Positions 46,229-58,590 of a DNA stretch of 64,000 nt are shown piece after piece; the first letter of the stretch is position 1; each line of letters begins with the position of its first letter. The position numbers and the translations under genes are program-made. Below the pieces are notes generated by a model. That model did no database searches, was not told the origin of the DNA, and saw nothing but the letters and a program-made list of their open reading frames with translations. This stretch comes from Pleurodeles waltl. Its lineage: Eukaryota; Chordata; Amphibia; Caudata; Salamandridae. The stretch covers positions 1,310,633,324 to 1,310,697,323 of the forward strand of contig NC_090444.1 of the NCBI RefSeq assembly GCF_031143425.1, given 5' to 3'.

Positions 46229-47806
46229 CTATGGCAGTTTAAGGATGGAGAGGGTGACGAAGTGGGACAGAAGGATGACATTCAGGGTGGTCTCATTTCT
46301 TGGCGGGGTCTTGGCATTGTTCTCTGTCTTGTTCCTGGATCTCAGGGACCGTTTGTGAGGTGGTTCTCCATCTACAGGGGGTGGGGTGCTGGTGTCGTGG
46401 TCCTGTGGCGGTGCCTCCTGTCCACTAGTGCCGGCAGAGGCAGTGGGCAGATCATCATCGAGGCTGGTGTCAGGAGCCCCTGGCTGTGCCACAGTGTCCC
46501 TCTTGGTGTTCACATGGTCCTTCAGCACCCCTACAATGGTGACCAGGGTGGTGTTAATGGACTTCAAGTCCTCCCTGATCCCCAAATACTGTTCCTCCGG
46601 CAGCCGCTGGGTCTCCTGAAACTTGGCCAGTACCGTTGCCATCGTCTCCTGGGAATGATGGTACGCTCCCATGATGTTGTAGAGGGCCTCGTGGAGAGTG
46701 GGTTCCCTGGGCCTGTCCTCCCCCTGTCGCACAGCAGTCCTCCCAGTTCCCCTGTATTCCTGTTCCTCTGTCCCCTGAACCATGTGCCCACTGCCCCCAG
46801 GTCCCTGATGTTCTTGGGTTTGTGGGTTTGCCTGAGTTCCCTGTAGTGGTGGACACACTGCTGCTTGACGTGTCCTGGGGACAGAGGTGTGGGCCCGCTG
46901 GGTGGGTGCTGTGCTGGTGTTTCCTGAGGGGGGAGGCTCTGTGGCGGCATGTGCAAGTGTGTGGGGAACCGACTGTCCCGAGGTCCCAGATGGGCCGGGC
47001 TGGTCATCTAGATCCAGTTGGACAGAGCTGCTGTCATCACTGTGGGCCTCTTCTGTGGGGGGGTTGACATGTCTGGAACCTCCTGTCCGGTGACGTTAGG
47101 TAGGGGTCCTGCAGGGGTGTAAAGGCATGATCATTGCATCTCTGTGTGCCATTGTGGGTGGGTGACCCTGTACCCCAGTGCTTACATTCTTGTCTAGGAC
47201 CTTGTGTGATATTTGGTTTGGGGATCTGTGTGGGTATCTGTAGTGGACATGCTTTGGTGATGGGTGTCCATGCTTTGGTGCTGCATGCAGGGCTTGGTGT
47301 TGGGATGGGTGGTTTGTGATAGTGGGACATATGTGAGGTGTTGGAGTGATGGAGGTGAGGGTGAGGGTAGGGGTATGTGATAGCATGCAGGTAGGGTGGG
47401 GGATGTAATAGTTAAGATTTGACTTACCAGAGTCCATTCATCCTGCTACTCCTGTGAGGCCCTCAGGGTGCAGTATAGCCAAGACCTGCTCCTCCCATGT
47501 TGTTAGTTGTGGGGGAGGAGGTGGGGGTCCGCCGCCAGTCCTCTGAACTGCAATCTGGTGTCTTGAGACCTCGGAATGCACCTTCCCCCTTAGGTCGTTC
47601 CCCCTCTTCCTGATGTCATCCCGTGTTCTTGGATGCTGTCCCACTGCGTTGACCCTGTCGACAATTCTCCGCCATAGCTCCATCTTCCTTGCAATGGACG
47701 TCTGCTGCACCTGTGATCCGAATAGCTGTGGCTCTACCCTGATGATTTCCTCCACCATGACCCTGAGCTCCTCCTCAGAGAACCTGCGGTGTCTTTGCGG
47801 TGCCAT
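46229..47806 (-). pseudogene. Myb/SANT-like accessory protein C of H1 (two exons, damaged)
   Basis: Exon 1 is 47806-47428 with good start context (ACCATGG). It begins MAPQRHRRFSEEELRVMVEE, runs through ARKMELWRRIVDRVNAVGQ and RDDIRKRGNDLR, ends with a Pro run, and has donor GTAAGTC. Exon 2 is 47108-46229 after CTGCAG, with a helical segment ALYNIMGAYHHSQETMATVL and a basic end (HKRSLRSRNK). The first exon is a Myb/trihelix DNA-binding domain. Compared with H2, residue 69 is Gly instead of Trp, and a TGA at 47440-47438 stops the frame just before the donor. Exon 2 has a shifted frame as well. It lies tail-to-tail with the transposase. Confidence 0.75.
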
Positions 47807-47809
47807 GGT

Positions 47810-48130
47810 GTGGTGTGTGTGATGTGTGAGGTGGTGTGTGTTGTGATGTGCGAGGGGATGTGTTTGTGTGTGTTGTGTGAGGTGCGTGGATGTTGTGTGA
47901 GTGATGGTGTTGTGTGCCTGTGGATGGTAGTTTGTTGATGGTGGTGTCTCTCTGTGTGCTTCGTTCTCAATTTTGGTCGTAGGGGTTTGTGGGTGATGTG
48001 GGTGTGTGTTTTATATTGTATTGAGTGTGTTGGTGTGGTGTGTGTATGTGCATCAGGTGTGTGTATTTCGATTTGTCCAATGTGGTTGTGTTTTGTAAAT
48101 GTGTGTGTATTTTGAGCACAGGGGTGTGTA
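47810..48130 (-). promoter_or_regulatory. GT/CA-rich upstream region of gene C
   Basis: TG-rich on the plus strand right up to the gene C start. The matching region of H2 (61010-61277) is CA-rich in the same position, so the composition is a conserved element feature and probably holds the promoter. Confidence 0.4.
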
Positions 48131-48401
48131 CCGCCAATGGAATACCGCGGTTGAAAGACCGCCACATGGATTCGTGGGTCGTGATACTGTGGGCGTATTC
48201 CTGTTGGCATGACGGTGGAGGTTTTGTTATCGCCAGTTTATCACTGACCTTTGGTGTGGCAGACTTGTGTGGGTGTCTAGATTTTGGCAGATTCCGGCCT
48301 GTGGGTCGTAATAGCTGTAGCGGATTTTCACAGCGGTTTGTTGGCGGTCTTCTGCACGGCGGTAAGCGGCATTTACCGCCAATGTTGTAATGAGGGCCTT
48401 A

Positions 48402-50715
48402 GGGTGCCACCCAGCACAAAGTGAAATGAGACACATAGTGACGCTCATGTGTGAGGGCACCAGTGCAATAAAGGGAGCTAGCTGAGCATGCTCTGGCATT
48501 AGTCCCATGCAGCAATTAGCCTGTGTTTTGCCCTTCGTTAGCACCAATTATCTGGGACCGCACAGCATTGTCCCCTCATGTGCCAAAAATTAATGACAAA
48601 GGAGTGATTTTTTATTCTAATTGGGAGATAAAGAGATAGCCATATCGTGGCTCCAATGCACCCAGATTAGCCAAGATCAAACCCAGCTTCTCTGCTTGTC
48701 CCAATTGTGTGTCCTAGGCAAATACTTTATTCCACCAAGCACTGTCAAATGCTTGAGTTCAATATGTGCACTGCACAAAATCATCTTCTGTTTCATTTAA
48801 TGGACTATAATGTTGCTCAATATATAATTCAAATCTAAGACATACAGGGTGCACATGACAATTGACTTGCCTCTCACTTCCCTAATGGCATTTGCATGTT
48901 TCGAGGTTCAAGTTTAAAAACTATCTCTCTTTAAAAATACCTCTCAATGCAGTTATATTATCTGATGTAGTAAGGTGAAACTCGCGACAGAACGTAAATA
49001 CACTTTTTTGAATTTTGAAGAGCCAGGTTCCAATGGCTGGGCTCCGGCACGGAAGCCTACAGCTAATCTGGCTTTATTTTGCTTGCTTATTTGTTGGCTC
49101 GTCACCCCATCTGAAAGTGTACAGGGTACCGCAGGTCACTGTTTCTCAGGGCGGGTTAGAGAGGCCCGAGACATCGAAGGGGAAGGATTTCAGCTCAGAC
49201 AGGTCGGGTGAAGGTCACCACGTGGTTATCTCTACCAGACTGCACGCTTGGCATCCCACCTGCCCTCACCTCATCAGAGACCACGCCCCCTGCTCACCTG
49301 GCACGTTATCTGATGACACGCCCTGACACAGCTGCAATAATGCGACTTGAGTATTGCCTGTCAACACACAGGGCTTCCCTCTCCGTGGAAGCTAAACAGG
49401 AACTTGCCGGAGTAGCCACCGGCGATCATCTGTCTTTGACATTTTAACCTTGAACCTTTAAAAAACAACAAACAAAAAAAAATCTAGTGTCGACCCATGC
49501 GCTAGCTGCATCACTGACTTAAAGTCATGCCCCGCAGTCCCACCACACAGTGTGTACAGCCATTGCTTGAAACAGAAATATGACAGTGCATAGGCTGCCT
49601 GTGACACGAAGAGCTGCGCTAGTTTAGCACCGAGTAGCGTGCCTGCTTGTTTTGGGTTTTGACATAACTCGGAAATTCTCCGAATTATTGCATACACATT
49701 TGATATCACAAGTCGGTAAGAGAAAAGAGCAATTCCTGCTAGGCTGTTTCAGATTCGTTCTGTGTGCATTGCGTACATTATTTCCGTCACATTTTGTATT
49801 GTATGTATTAACTTTAGACACCTCAAATGAAAAAACAAAACAAACATTCAGACGCGGCTTTGCGCTGAGTTAGCGGAGCTCTTCATGTGGACACAGGCAC
49901 TCAAGAAGCAAAAGTAACCGTTGGTTAATTGGAAGTGCAAGTAGTCCCATTAAAATTATTCTTCTGTACTGAGAAGTGCTGGGACTCTACCTTTCAAATG
50001 AAAGAAATGCAGGCACTCAGTGCCTGAGAGTTCCTTTCCATTTAATAAACTGTGTACAGCAATTTATGGAACTGTGTAGACTTCATCTGATACCAATTGT
50101 GCCGAATCTGCCGTGACTCCAGGGTTCAAGCTATAAGTGGCCAATTGGACCCCAAATATAGCTGCTTTTTACTACCAATGCATGAATAAGGGGCCCATTT
50201 TCCTCACTCACGTTCATGGCCATGGTGCCTTTGCTCGACCAGTGGAAGGGGGAAGAGAACCCTTGTGGTATTTAAAAAAAAAATCATTGTGTTGGTTATT
50301 TCTAAAGTGTAGCTTCCTGATACAGAGGAAAATCAGGTTAAATCAATTACATTTCCCCCAAGCCTAAAAACTGTGCACAACTCCAGTATGTGGTAAGCAC
50401 AACATTACAGCCACACATTCCTGTTTAGTCAGGAAAAATAATGCAATGGTCTGAAATCTATTACATATATATTCTGCTTCATAAGCAGAGCTAAATTGAA
50501 TCAAGCCTGGGCCTGGTGCTTGCCTAATGGTATTAAAATGTTCCCCCATTATACCCAAATACTTGCATGCCTTTTTGGTAACCCCTGGCCTTATAGACCG
50601 ATTCTTCGGAGTAGTCCATGCCCCTCAGCTAAGTGGGGCGGGGAGGACCTCCACAGTGTGCCAATGATATGCGATGTCCATTTTAGCCAATAAGCACCGA
50701 AATTCAACTAGTAAT
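48402..50715. other. unassigned stretch
   Basis: No recognised domain. 49000-49450 is GC-richer and open in several frames without any family mark. The left end of the L1 3' UTR must lie in this stretch, but I could not place it. Confidence 0.4.
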
Positions 50716-52677
50716 TTATGTCCTGCATGGCCAGCCAGGATACACCCCTATATACGTCATTTTAGGGTCCTTGTCAAGAGGCAAACCATCCACTTCTGCT
50801 AGCATATTGAAGATTCGGAAATAGTATCTCGGAATGACCATGCACTCCCAGATCATATTTATAAAAGTGCCCATATCAGTCTTGCAGTGCAGGCAGGCAG
50901 GGTCCGGGGTCCAGCCTATGGTCCATAGTTTCTCCAACATTAAGTAGATCCTGTGGAAGTACTTTAAGTGGATAAGGCATAGCCAAGTGGGGATCACCAG
51001 GACCCTGGCTACCATTTTTGCCTCAATCCATTTGTCATCTTACAAGTCCCCAAAATCATGCTCTCACTTTTACTTCAAAGTAATGTTGGGGGTCATGTAT
51101 GTTTATTACGAGTGCTGTGTAGATCCATGAAATTCTCTTATCTGTTATCTTTTCCATGGGGAGCTTGGCTTCTAGAGGGTTGAAGTCTAGAAGGGCAGTG
51201 AGCCTTTCCTTGCACACATCCATTGTGTGCCTCAATTGTAAGTTAGGAAAGACTTGCGACTTATTAAGCTCAAACCCTTCCGTCAATTACGCTTAAGGGA
51301 GCATGTGGTCAGAGAAACAGACATCCCCTATCTTAGAGATCCCAGTTCTGCCCAAAATGCAGAACCTGCACATCCAAATGATCCCTGGGAGCCATGTGTC
51401 CTGCAAAAGGGGCATTTTCTTTGTTGGTTTTCCATCCCAGCCAATCCATCTCAGTGCAAGGGGCCAGCATTCCAGGGGTACAGCTGTAACCAGAGGCAGG
51501 GTTTGAAATCCTTTTGACCCATATGACATGGACAACAAACCACATTTACCAAGGGAGCGGATTTACAATCTGATGCTAGGTCCATTTACATCTACTATGC
51601 CCAGCCCACCGTCAAACGTCCATTGCATGCATTTCTTGTGGGCCACCCTGGCACGGCCTCTTGTCCATATGTAATTATTTAATAATGTTTGGGTGGTGGA
51701 AAACCAAGTGGGGGAATCCTGTATGGATAATTCTGCAAAGTGTATAATATTTGAGGGAGGACTATCATTTTAATCAAAACTCCCTGTTTCCATCTCAATT
51801 AGTGGAAGTTTGCTCCATTTGGACGGGTTTTCTCCAATTTTTTGGGTTGGGGTGACATTCAGATCCCAGCTTTCCTGCTGGTCTCTAGATAGACACCCCA
51901 AGATAGTGGAACCTTTCTCTACTGACCTTGATGTTGGCAAGTTCGGAAATCCCCTTCATGCCTCACCAACTAGCAGGACCAACATCATCTTATCCCAATT
52001 GACCCAGAGACTAGGGGCCTCACCATATACAGTCAGAATTAGCAGCATTTTCTGTAACGTAAGGTCTGGCTTCTGCATAACTAGCAGGACATTGTCTGCA
52101 TATAGGGAGATACAATCTTCAATGTCAAAACCCCAGGAGATACCCCCACACCTGTGCATCATACCTGATCCACTCTGCCAGTGGTCCCCCTCTGCCGTGT
52201 CCTGGCGTAATCAGAAAGAGCTGTGAAAGTTTGCCGTTTACTCATACCCTGGCCCAAGGGGAACAATACAGTACCTTTATGCATTCCTGGAAATAGAGCC
52301 CAAGTCCATTTTTCCAGCTCTTGATCGATCTATAACCACTCAACTGAATCAATGGTATTTAAAAGTCCAACAATGCAAGTGCTGTTGGATCACTCAGTTC
52401 ATCAGGGTGGCCTATCACCACCTGCAGATGCAGTGGCTGGTGCCTCGTCGGGATTGGAATGCGTTTTGGTCTTCTTTAATTAGGGAGCATATCACCTTGA
52501 CCAACCTATTGTCCAGAGTCTTGGCCATTTTTTTGGTTTCCTTATTGATTAGGGATATTGGCCATTAGGAGGCACAATCAATCGGGAGTTTATCTGACTT
52601 AGGGATGACTGCAATATTGTCTCCACCCAGGTTCCTAGGCAGATCCTTTGTCTGCTGCGCTTTATTGAAAAAAGACA

Positions 52678-53163
52678 GTGGGGCGGGTTATTGCTTGAGT
52701 CACTGACCATTATGATTGTTTTCTGGGCATGTGGGGTGCTTTTCTACATGATCCCGGACTAGCACACATCACCCCCTCTGTTTGGCCTCCTCTCCACCTG
52801 GGTTTGTCTTACATTTCTTCTTGTTGCTCCCCATGCTCTCACATCACCTGCTCCTCTCTCCCCACAACAGCCTCGACCTGTTTCTTTGTCCCTTACATTT
52901 GCTACTTCTTTAGCTTCCCTTCCATTCATTTTATTTCCTTCTACACTTCCAAATGAGTGCAGAGAGTGTTGCCCCTGGTTGCGACCGATGCCCAGATTGG
53001 GTTTCCTGTCTTCTCCTCTCTTGCGTATGTCCTTTGGAGTTTTGGATGTGCCCCACCAAGGCTTGCAGGTGCCCTCACTAATCTCCCTTGTGGCCGGCAA
53101 CACCTCCGTGCTCATATCATGTATCCCTCTTGTGTTACTCAGTAAAGTTTCAAAAAAAAAAAA
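52678..53163 (+). mobile_element. poly(A)-tailed retroposon inside L1, with target duplication
   Basis: An approximately 485-bp plus-strand insertion ends in AGTAAAGTTTC and an A tract at about 53151-53163. GAAAAAAGACA occurs on both sides (52667-52677 and 53164-53174), an L1-style target site duplication. The LINE reading resumes beyond it. No ORF in it is recognisable, so it is a retrocopy of an unidentified RNA or a SINE-like unit. Confidence 0.75.
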
Positions 53164-53717
53164 GAAAAAAGACAATAGACACAGGATTAAATGGGAGATA
53201 GTGGATCTAGCTCTGCACTCTCAGAGGCAGACAGTTTTGGGAATATCAATGATTTGTGCCGTAAGTATCAGATCACACTTATGGTTGTAAATTTTAGTGA
53301 TGATACTTGCCTCCATATCTTTATTGGCTAGCCAATAGAGCAGCTTCCCAGTCTTAGTGCCTTGCTCGTACAATCTGTGCTGCGAGGCGGTCCAAGTCTC
53401 CTTTACTGCATCTGAAATGTTTTGTTTCAGGATGCCCTGGCTGTGTCTAGCCGATGCTCGGTCTCCTCACCCAGGTACCGCAGACACAACTATTCAATCT
53501 GGGCTTTGTGCTGTTCTAAATGGGTGTTTCCCCTTTCAATGTCTTTTTTTCTTGCCTGAAAGACAGGCAATAATTTAACCTCCTATTACTGCTTTCAGGG
53601 CCTCTCAGAGGAATCTACCTGAAGTCTATGCATTGGAACTGATCTCAAGATAGTCATCTATATCTTCCCAATGAAGTCCCGGAATTCCCATCTTGCAGCG
53701 ACCAAGGGCTGAATCTC

Positions 53718-53940
<223 letters not shown>

Positions 53941-55189
53941 CCCCATGTGGAAGGATGCCCCAATTTCAACTTCAGTGGTGAGTGGTCTGAAAGGAAGGAA
54001 GGCAGTATTCTAGCACCTCCTCAGATATCCCCCAGGAACAAAGAAGTAGCCTGATCTCAAGGATGATTTATGGGCAGAGAAGTTGAAGGTAAAATCAAAG
54101 ACCTCTGGGTTCTGCAGCCTCAACACATCCCTAAATTCATGATAGCCACCCAATCTGAAGGGGGCATAGAGCGACAGCAAGACCTGGCATCCCTAGAGTG
54201 CTGGGTGGAGTCCATCAAGGAGTGAAAGTCCCCACCTATAACTACCCTGCTCTCCAGGGATGCCAAGAGTATCTGGGATAAATTACTCAGAGTGGAGACA
54301 ATCAGTGTGAGGGGAACATAAACTCTGACTATAGTCCAGGTCTGTCCCTCCATAGTGCCAGAAATTCAAATCTACCTTCTCAGTCTGTCTGCCCCCACGT
54401 CCAGAATTGCCATGGGAAGGAACAGTGCAGCAGAACAACAACCCTGCGCAATTAACATGCAAATCCAGCATGGTAGACTTGCTATTGCCATAGCGGCTAA
54501 GAAAGACAATGGCAATTAGCCCCTAACAAGTGGGCCTCTTGAAGCAGGATTGTTTTCAAGGATAGCTTCTTCACATAACCATAAATGCTCCCTGCTTAAA
54601 TTTGTTATAATGTCAGCAGACATTCCAAAACATCTGTATATTTATAATATCTGACACAATAGGTCATAGTGGATAGACCCAGTGAGCCCCCTGACTACCC
54701 TCCTTGCCTTGCTTATGCTGTGTTGTGCTGTTAATGAAAAAACCCTGTCCAAACTCCCTCCATCTCAAACTTCTGAACATGAAGTACCCGTTTCCCCCAT
54801 AACTAAGTAGACTGTTTGAACTAAGACAACAACCTTTCAAAAACAGAATAATGTAAATGTAACTAAAGCCGTAGGGATGTCCAGCTCCATATGCCTGCCT
54901 AGCGTATCTAGAGTGGTTTGCCCCCACACAGTCACAAGAACAAAGTGACTCAGTACTTGGGTCATAGAGTGACACCCAGCTTGTTGGTATGAGTATCTCT
55001 TAAGTAAAATAATGTTATTTGAAGATTTTTTGGGCCATTGTTGCTTCTACCTGCTGTGGACAAATCCCCTGCCTGACCTGTAGTGCTCCTACGTGAACCT
55101 TGTCACCTTCTCTTCTACCTGTTTGCATTACAGTCTCTTGGCATGGGCTGCTCTGTCTGGATCTGGTTACCGGATTATGACTGAGGCCT

Positions 55190-56100
55190 CCCCTACTCAA
55201 CACAAGCCTAGGCCAACTTAGGCTGTCAAAGAAGAAGGATTTACCCTGGACCATAACCTTTAAAGAGCGGGATAAAGCAACATGTACTGGAGCTGCAAGT
55301 TTCTGCTTTACCTTGAGAAAGGATTTCTGCTGGAGTTATACTTTTGCAGAATAGCCAGGGAAGATAATGGGGGTTATTGCAACTTTGGAGGAGGTGTTAA
55401 TCCGTCCCAAATGTGACGGATATACCACCAGCCGTATTACGAGTTCCATAGGATATAATGGACTCGTAATACGGCTGGTGGTATATCCGTCACTTTACCA
55501 TCACTTTGGGACGGATTAACACCTCCTCCAAAGTTGTAATAACCCCCAATGTCTTTTTGGGAGTCCCAGTGGAGGGCAAGGGACAGGCAAGCAGCTTGAA
55601 GGATAACATCCCTGCCTACATAGTTAAGTACTTTGATGATCATAGGCTGCTGTGGGGTGCCCCGCAGGAGGCTTGGGGATTAGCGCCCTATGAGGTCTCT
55701 CCAGGACTAGACAGGCTGGTAATTCTACTTCAGGGACCCACGATTGGAACCAGTCAGTCAGAAACTGCACAGGGTGAGATTCTTCTACCCCTTCAGGAAT
55801 TACCACCATTCTCAGATTTGTTCTCCTCGATCTTCCCTCTGCATTTTGTGTGTGCTTTTCAGTCAAAAGGCTAGGTTTCATAATTGTTTCAGCTCCTGAG
55901 TGGTTGTACACACTTTGTCCTCTACAGAGGAAATACGGTTTTCAGCCTCCCTTGTCCACTCTGGTAAACTTCCTGTCAAAGGAGAGAGAGAGCTCCACCC
56001 CGCCCTCCCAATTTTTTTCTCCAAATTTCTACCCCTAATGGCTTGCAGAATGGTCACAGGTGGCAAGATGCCAGGCTACACCAGTGCGCCCTCCCATATC
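55190..56100 (-). pseudogene. L1 ORF1 protein remnant
   Basis: The coiled-coil end appears as REAENRISSVEDK (56066-55878). The RRM-like core reads RRTNLRMVVIPEGVEESHPV and then LVLERPHRAL (55830-55650). The C-terminal domain resumes left of the MITE with IIFPGYSAKV, a stop, then KSFLKVKQKL (55365-55290). ORF1p is the RNA-binding chaperone of L1. The MITE at 55369-55547 cuts the frame between the RRM and C-terminal domains. Confidence 0.75.
55369..55547. mobile_element. palindromic MITE, copy 1 (179 bp) in L1 ORF1
   Basis: Starts GGGGGTTATTGCAACTTTGG and ends in the inverse. The two halves pair over nearly the whole length (core CCGTATTACGAG / CTCGTAATACGG). AAT flanks both sides (55366-55368 and 55548-55550). 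A second copy is at 59025. Non-coding. Confidence 0.9.
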
Positions 56101-56749
56101 CTTCTCCGAGGGGGTATGCCAGTTTGGCAAAACATATCTATTATGCTGTGGTGGTGGCCCCACATACCTTATCCTTCCCCAACTCCTGATTTACGGGGGA
56201 GCAAACCCCAATTTGAGGGCCAATGCTCTTATCGACCTCCGCCCGCCTCTGCCTAAAGGTACTATTTACTTCGGTATCTCCTCCCTGCCGCCCCAGAAGT
56301 GACTGCTCCCCAAGGACTGGTGTTTCAGGTCGTCCAGGCCTGGCACTCTGATGCCTCTGCCTCAGCACACCTACACCCTACCTGTTGTTCTGGCTCCCCT
56401 TTCAAGCCTGCCACAGCCTCCTCTAGGTCAGTTGGTGAGAGTCCTCCAGAGCCAGCCACCGCACATTCTGCCACTTTGGGAGGACAGACGATCTCTGAGG
56501 TGCCATGGAACAGATTACTCCAATGTGGGGAGATTTTTAAGGATATGGTATCAGAGCCGACATGGAGCCAAATCATGCTGATCCTCCATCTTGAGCTGCC
56601 AACCCACCCACCACAGTGGCAAGTTAGTAGCTCAAAAGAGTCTAAAGCTTGTTACAGGAGTTTTTTCATATACTATTTTTGCATATTAGACCAGTGCTGG
56701 GAGAGAAACACATGGTACCCTAAGAGTGAGGGAGACCCTGACCTGTGAA

Positions 56750-58590
56750 GGAAAGAGCACTACCATGTAAGAGGTAAAGATCAACTAATTGGGAAACTTT
56801 AGTACCTGAAAACAAATTCTCATAGAGAACTGAACAAATGATGAGAGTTTTCTTCATGGAAGAAGTACTTAAAGGAAGAAGAATGGAACATGGTCTAATG
56901 CTTCTTACATTTCCATTGTAAAGACTGCAATGGTATATTATATTATACATTTCCATTGTAAAGACTGCAATGGTATATTATATTATAAAATTCTGTTGCA
57001 TGGCTTGTTCGACTTAAACCACATGAAACTGATCCTCATATCTCTTCTACGGTTTCTCTCTGGAAAGACTGTCCTGACCAATAACGCTGTCTGTCATTAG
57101 GCTCTAAAGTTTAATTCCAATCATATTGTTTATTGCACTGCTACTAGAGCTTGAATGCACCCTCTTACCTACAAATCCAGCTTAATTGTATTAAAAAAAA
57201 TTGCCAGTTGAGGGGCATGCTTTTTTTGAGACTGACCACAGTTGTCATAAATCACTATAAAAGAAGCAACATAAACAAAGATACCCCCATCTCACACCCA
57301 CAAATGCAGCATCAAAACAATAAACAATTGCCATAATACACCAAATTACTGCTGTAAAAAGGATAAGACACAATACCACACTATAATGGCATTACATAAT
57401 TTAGACATGCTTCCATGTAATATAAATATTACACCACTATCATACGATCGCACATAAACTAATGAATAAAACACAAAACAACATGCACAGTCATTCTGAC
57501 TAAAACAAGCATTATAGAACAAGAGACTTAACATTATATTACTAAGAAAAACATAGGTGAAAACTGTTAATTACATTTTGAAAATGCTGTCTCAAAAACA
57601 GTAGATACAAAACATATTATGAAAAAAAGATTTTAGTAATATTGAATATAACCTAAATATAAATATTCTTAATTCACATCTTTATAAAAATCAGAACTAA
57701 TGTCTACAGAAGTATCCTAATGCAGTTATAAGTGATGTCCTCTGTGATTTCATTAATGGTATCATTTGAGATGTCTCCAGTGATATCATCAATTATGTCA
57801 TTTCATGTACCATGAATGATGCGATGTGAGGTCACAAGAAGTTTGTGACATGGGTGTGAGTTATGATTTGTTTACCAAGTAATAATTGGCAAGTTCCTGT
57901 AGTAGTTAGTTATGGTTTTGTAACCATAACTTCAAATACTGTGATTTTGTTCTTTGAATAAAGATATGGATATTTCACATTTCAAAGTACTTTATTTGGT
58001 TGTGATAGCCAACAAAGCATGCAAGAATAAAAAATACATATGAATCACATTTAAAAATAAGCACATTATAGATAACGTTTAAAAAGATAAAAACAGGTTG
58101 AAAAGTGACTCTACTTCATAACTATAGAACAAATCAATGGAACTTTTCTATTACATTACAAGTCAGTCTCACCCGTCCGGAGTCATTAAGTGCAAAATCA
58201 TCTATGTGCAATTTGTGTAGAGAATAGTTGATGAAAGACCAGAGAGTACAGAATGTACTTAGTGCAAAATGTCAGTAGATGTCATATTTCTGACCAAAGG
58301 CAGTATGTCGGTAGCAGGGTTGTGAACAGTGTCGCTGCTCAGGGAACTAAGCAAAATAATTTTTTTGCAGTACATTGCGTCCATCGTATCTCATCCAGGT
58401 CGCTAAAGTGCAAGGTCGTCTAAGCGCAAAAAAGCAATCAATGCAGTACCAAAGAGTGCAAAATATGCATAGTGCAAAAACACAATAAAACAACTTGTGC
58501 CTGACCATAAACAAAACATAAATGGCAAAGTTATAAGCAGTTCCACTATTCAGAGAGCTGAGTGAGATAAAGATTTTGCACTCATAAAAT
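56750..58590. other. unassigned AT-rich stretch with a 40-bp tandem duplication
   Basis: Two copies of a 40-bp unit (ACATTTCCATTGTAAAGACT...) lie at 56907-56946 and 56947-56986, each with a CCATTG/CAATGG stem. Otherwise no gene or element is recognised. 57700-57850 has several ATGATRTCA-like words. Confidence 0.5.

Larger units (their letters stand above)
40113..48398 (+). mobile_element. PIF/Harbinger transposon H1, complete ends
   Basis: Terminal inverted repeats begin GGCCCTCATTACAAC (40113-40127) and end GTTGTAATGAGGGCC (48384-48398), 15 bp perfect. TTA is duplicated on both sides (40110-40112 and 48399-48401), the classic PIF/Harbinger target. The subterminal 150-300 bp are rich in GGCGGT/ACCGCC words at both ends, likely binding sites. 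Inside, from left to right: tandem repeats, a Lys/Thr-rich frame (minus), Myb-like gene A (minus), transposase (plus), Myb-like gene C (minus). The element is 8.3 kb, large for this superfamily. H2 at 60689 has the same end and gene order in inverse orientation. Confidence 0.92.

Noticed and set aside
46223..46846. 207-codon plus ORF
   Set aside because: Antisense of gene C exon 2, which has helical and basic features and a poly(A) signal on the minus strand.
52886..53290. 134-codon plus ORF over the retroposon
   Set aside because: It reads through the poly(A) tail (Lys run) into L1 sequence, so it cannot be a native protein frame.
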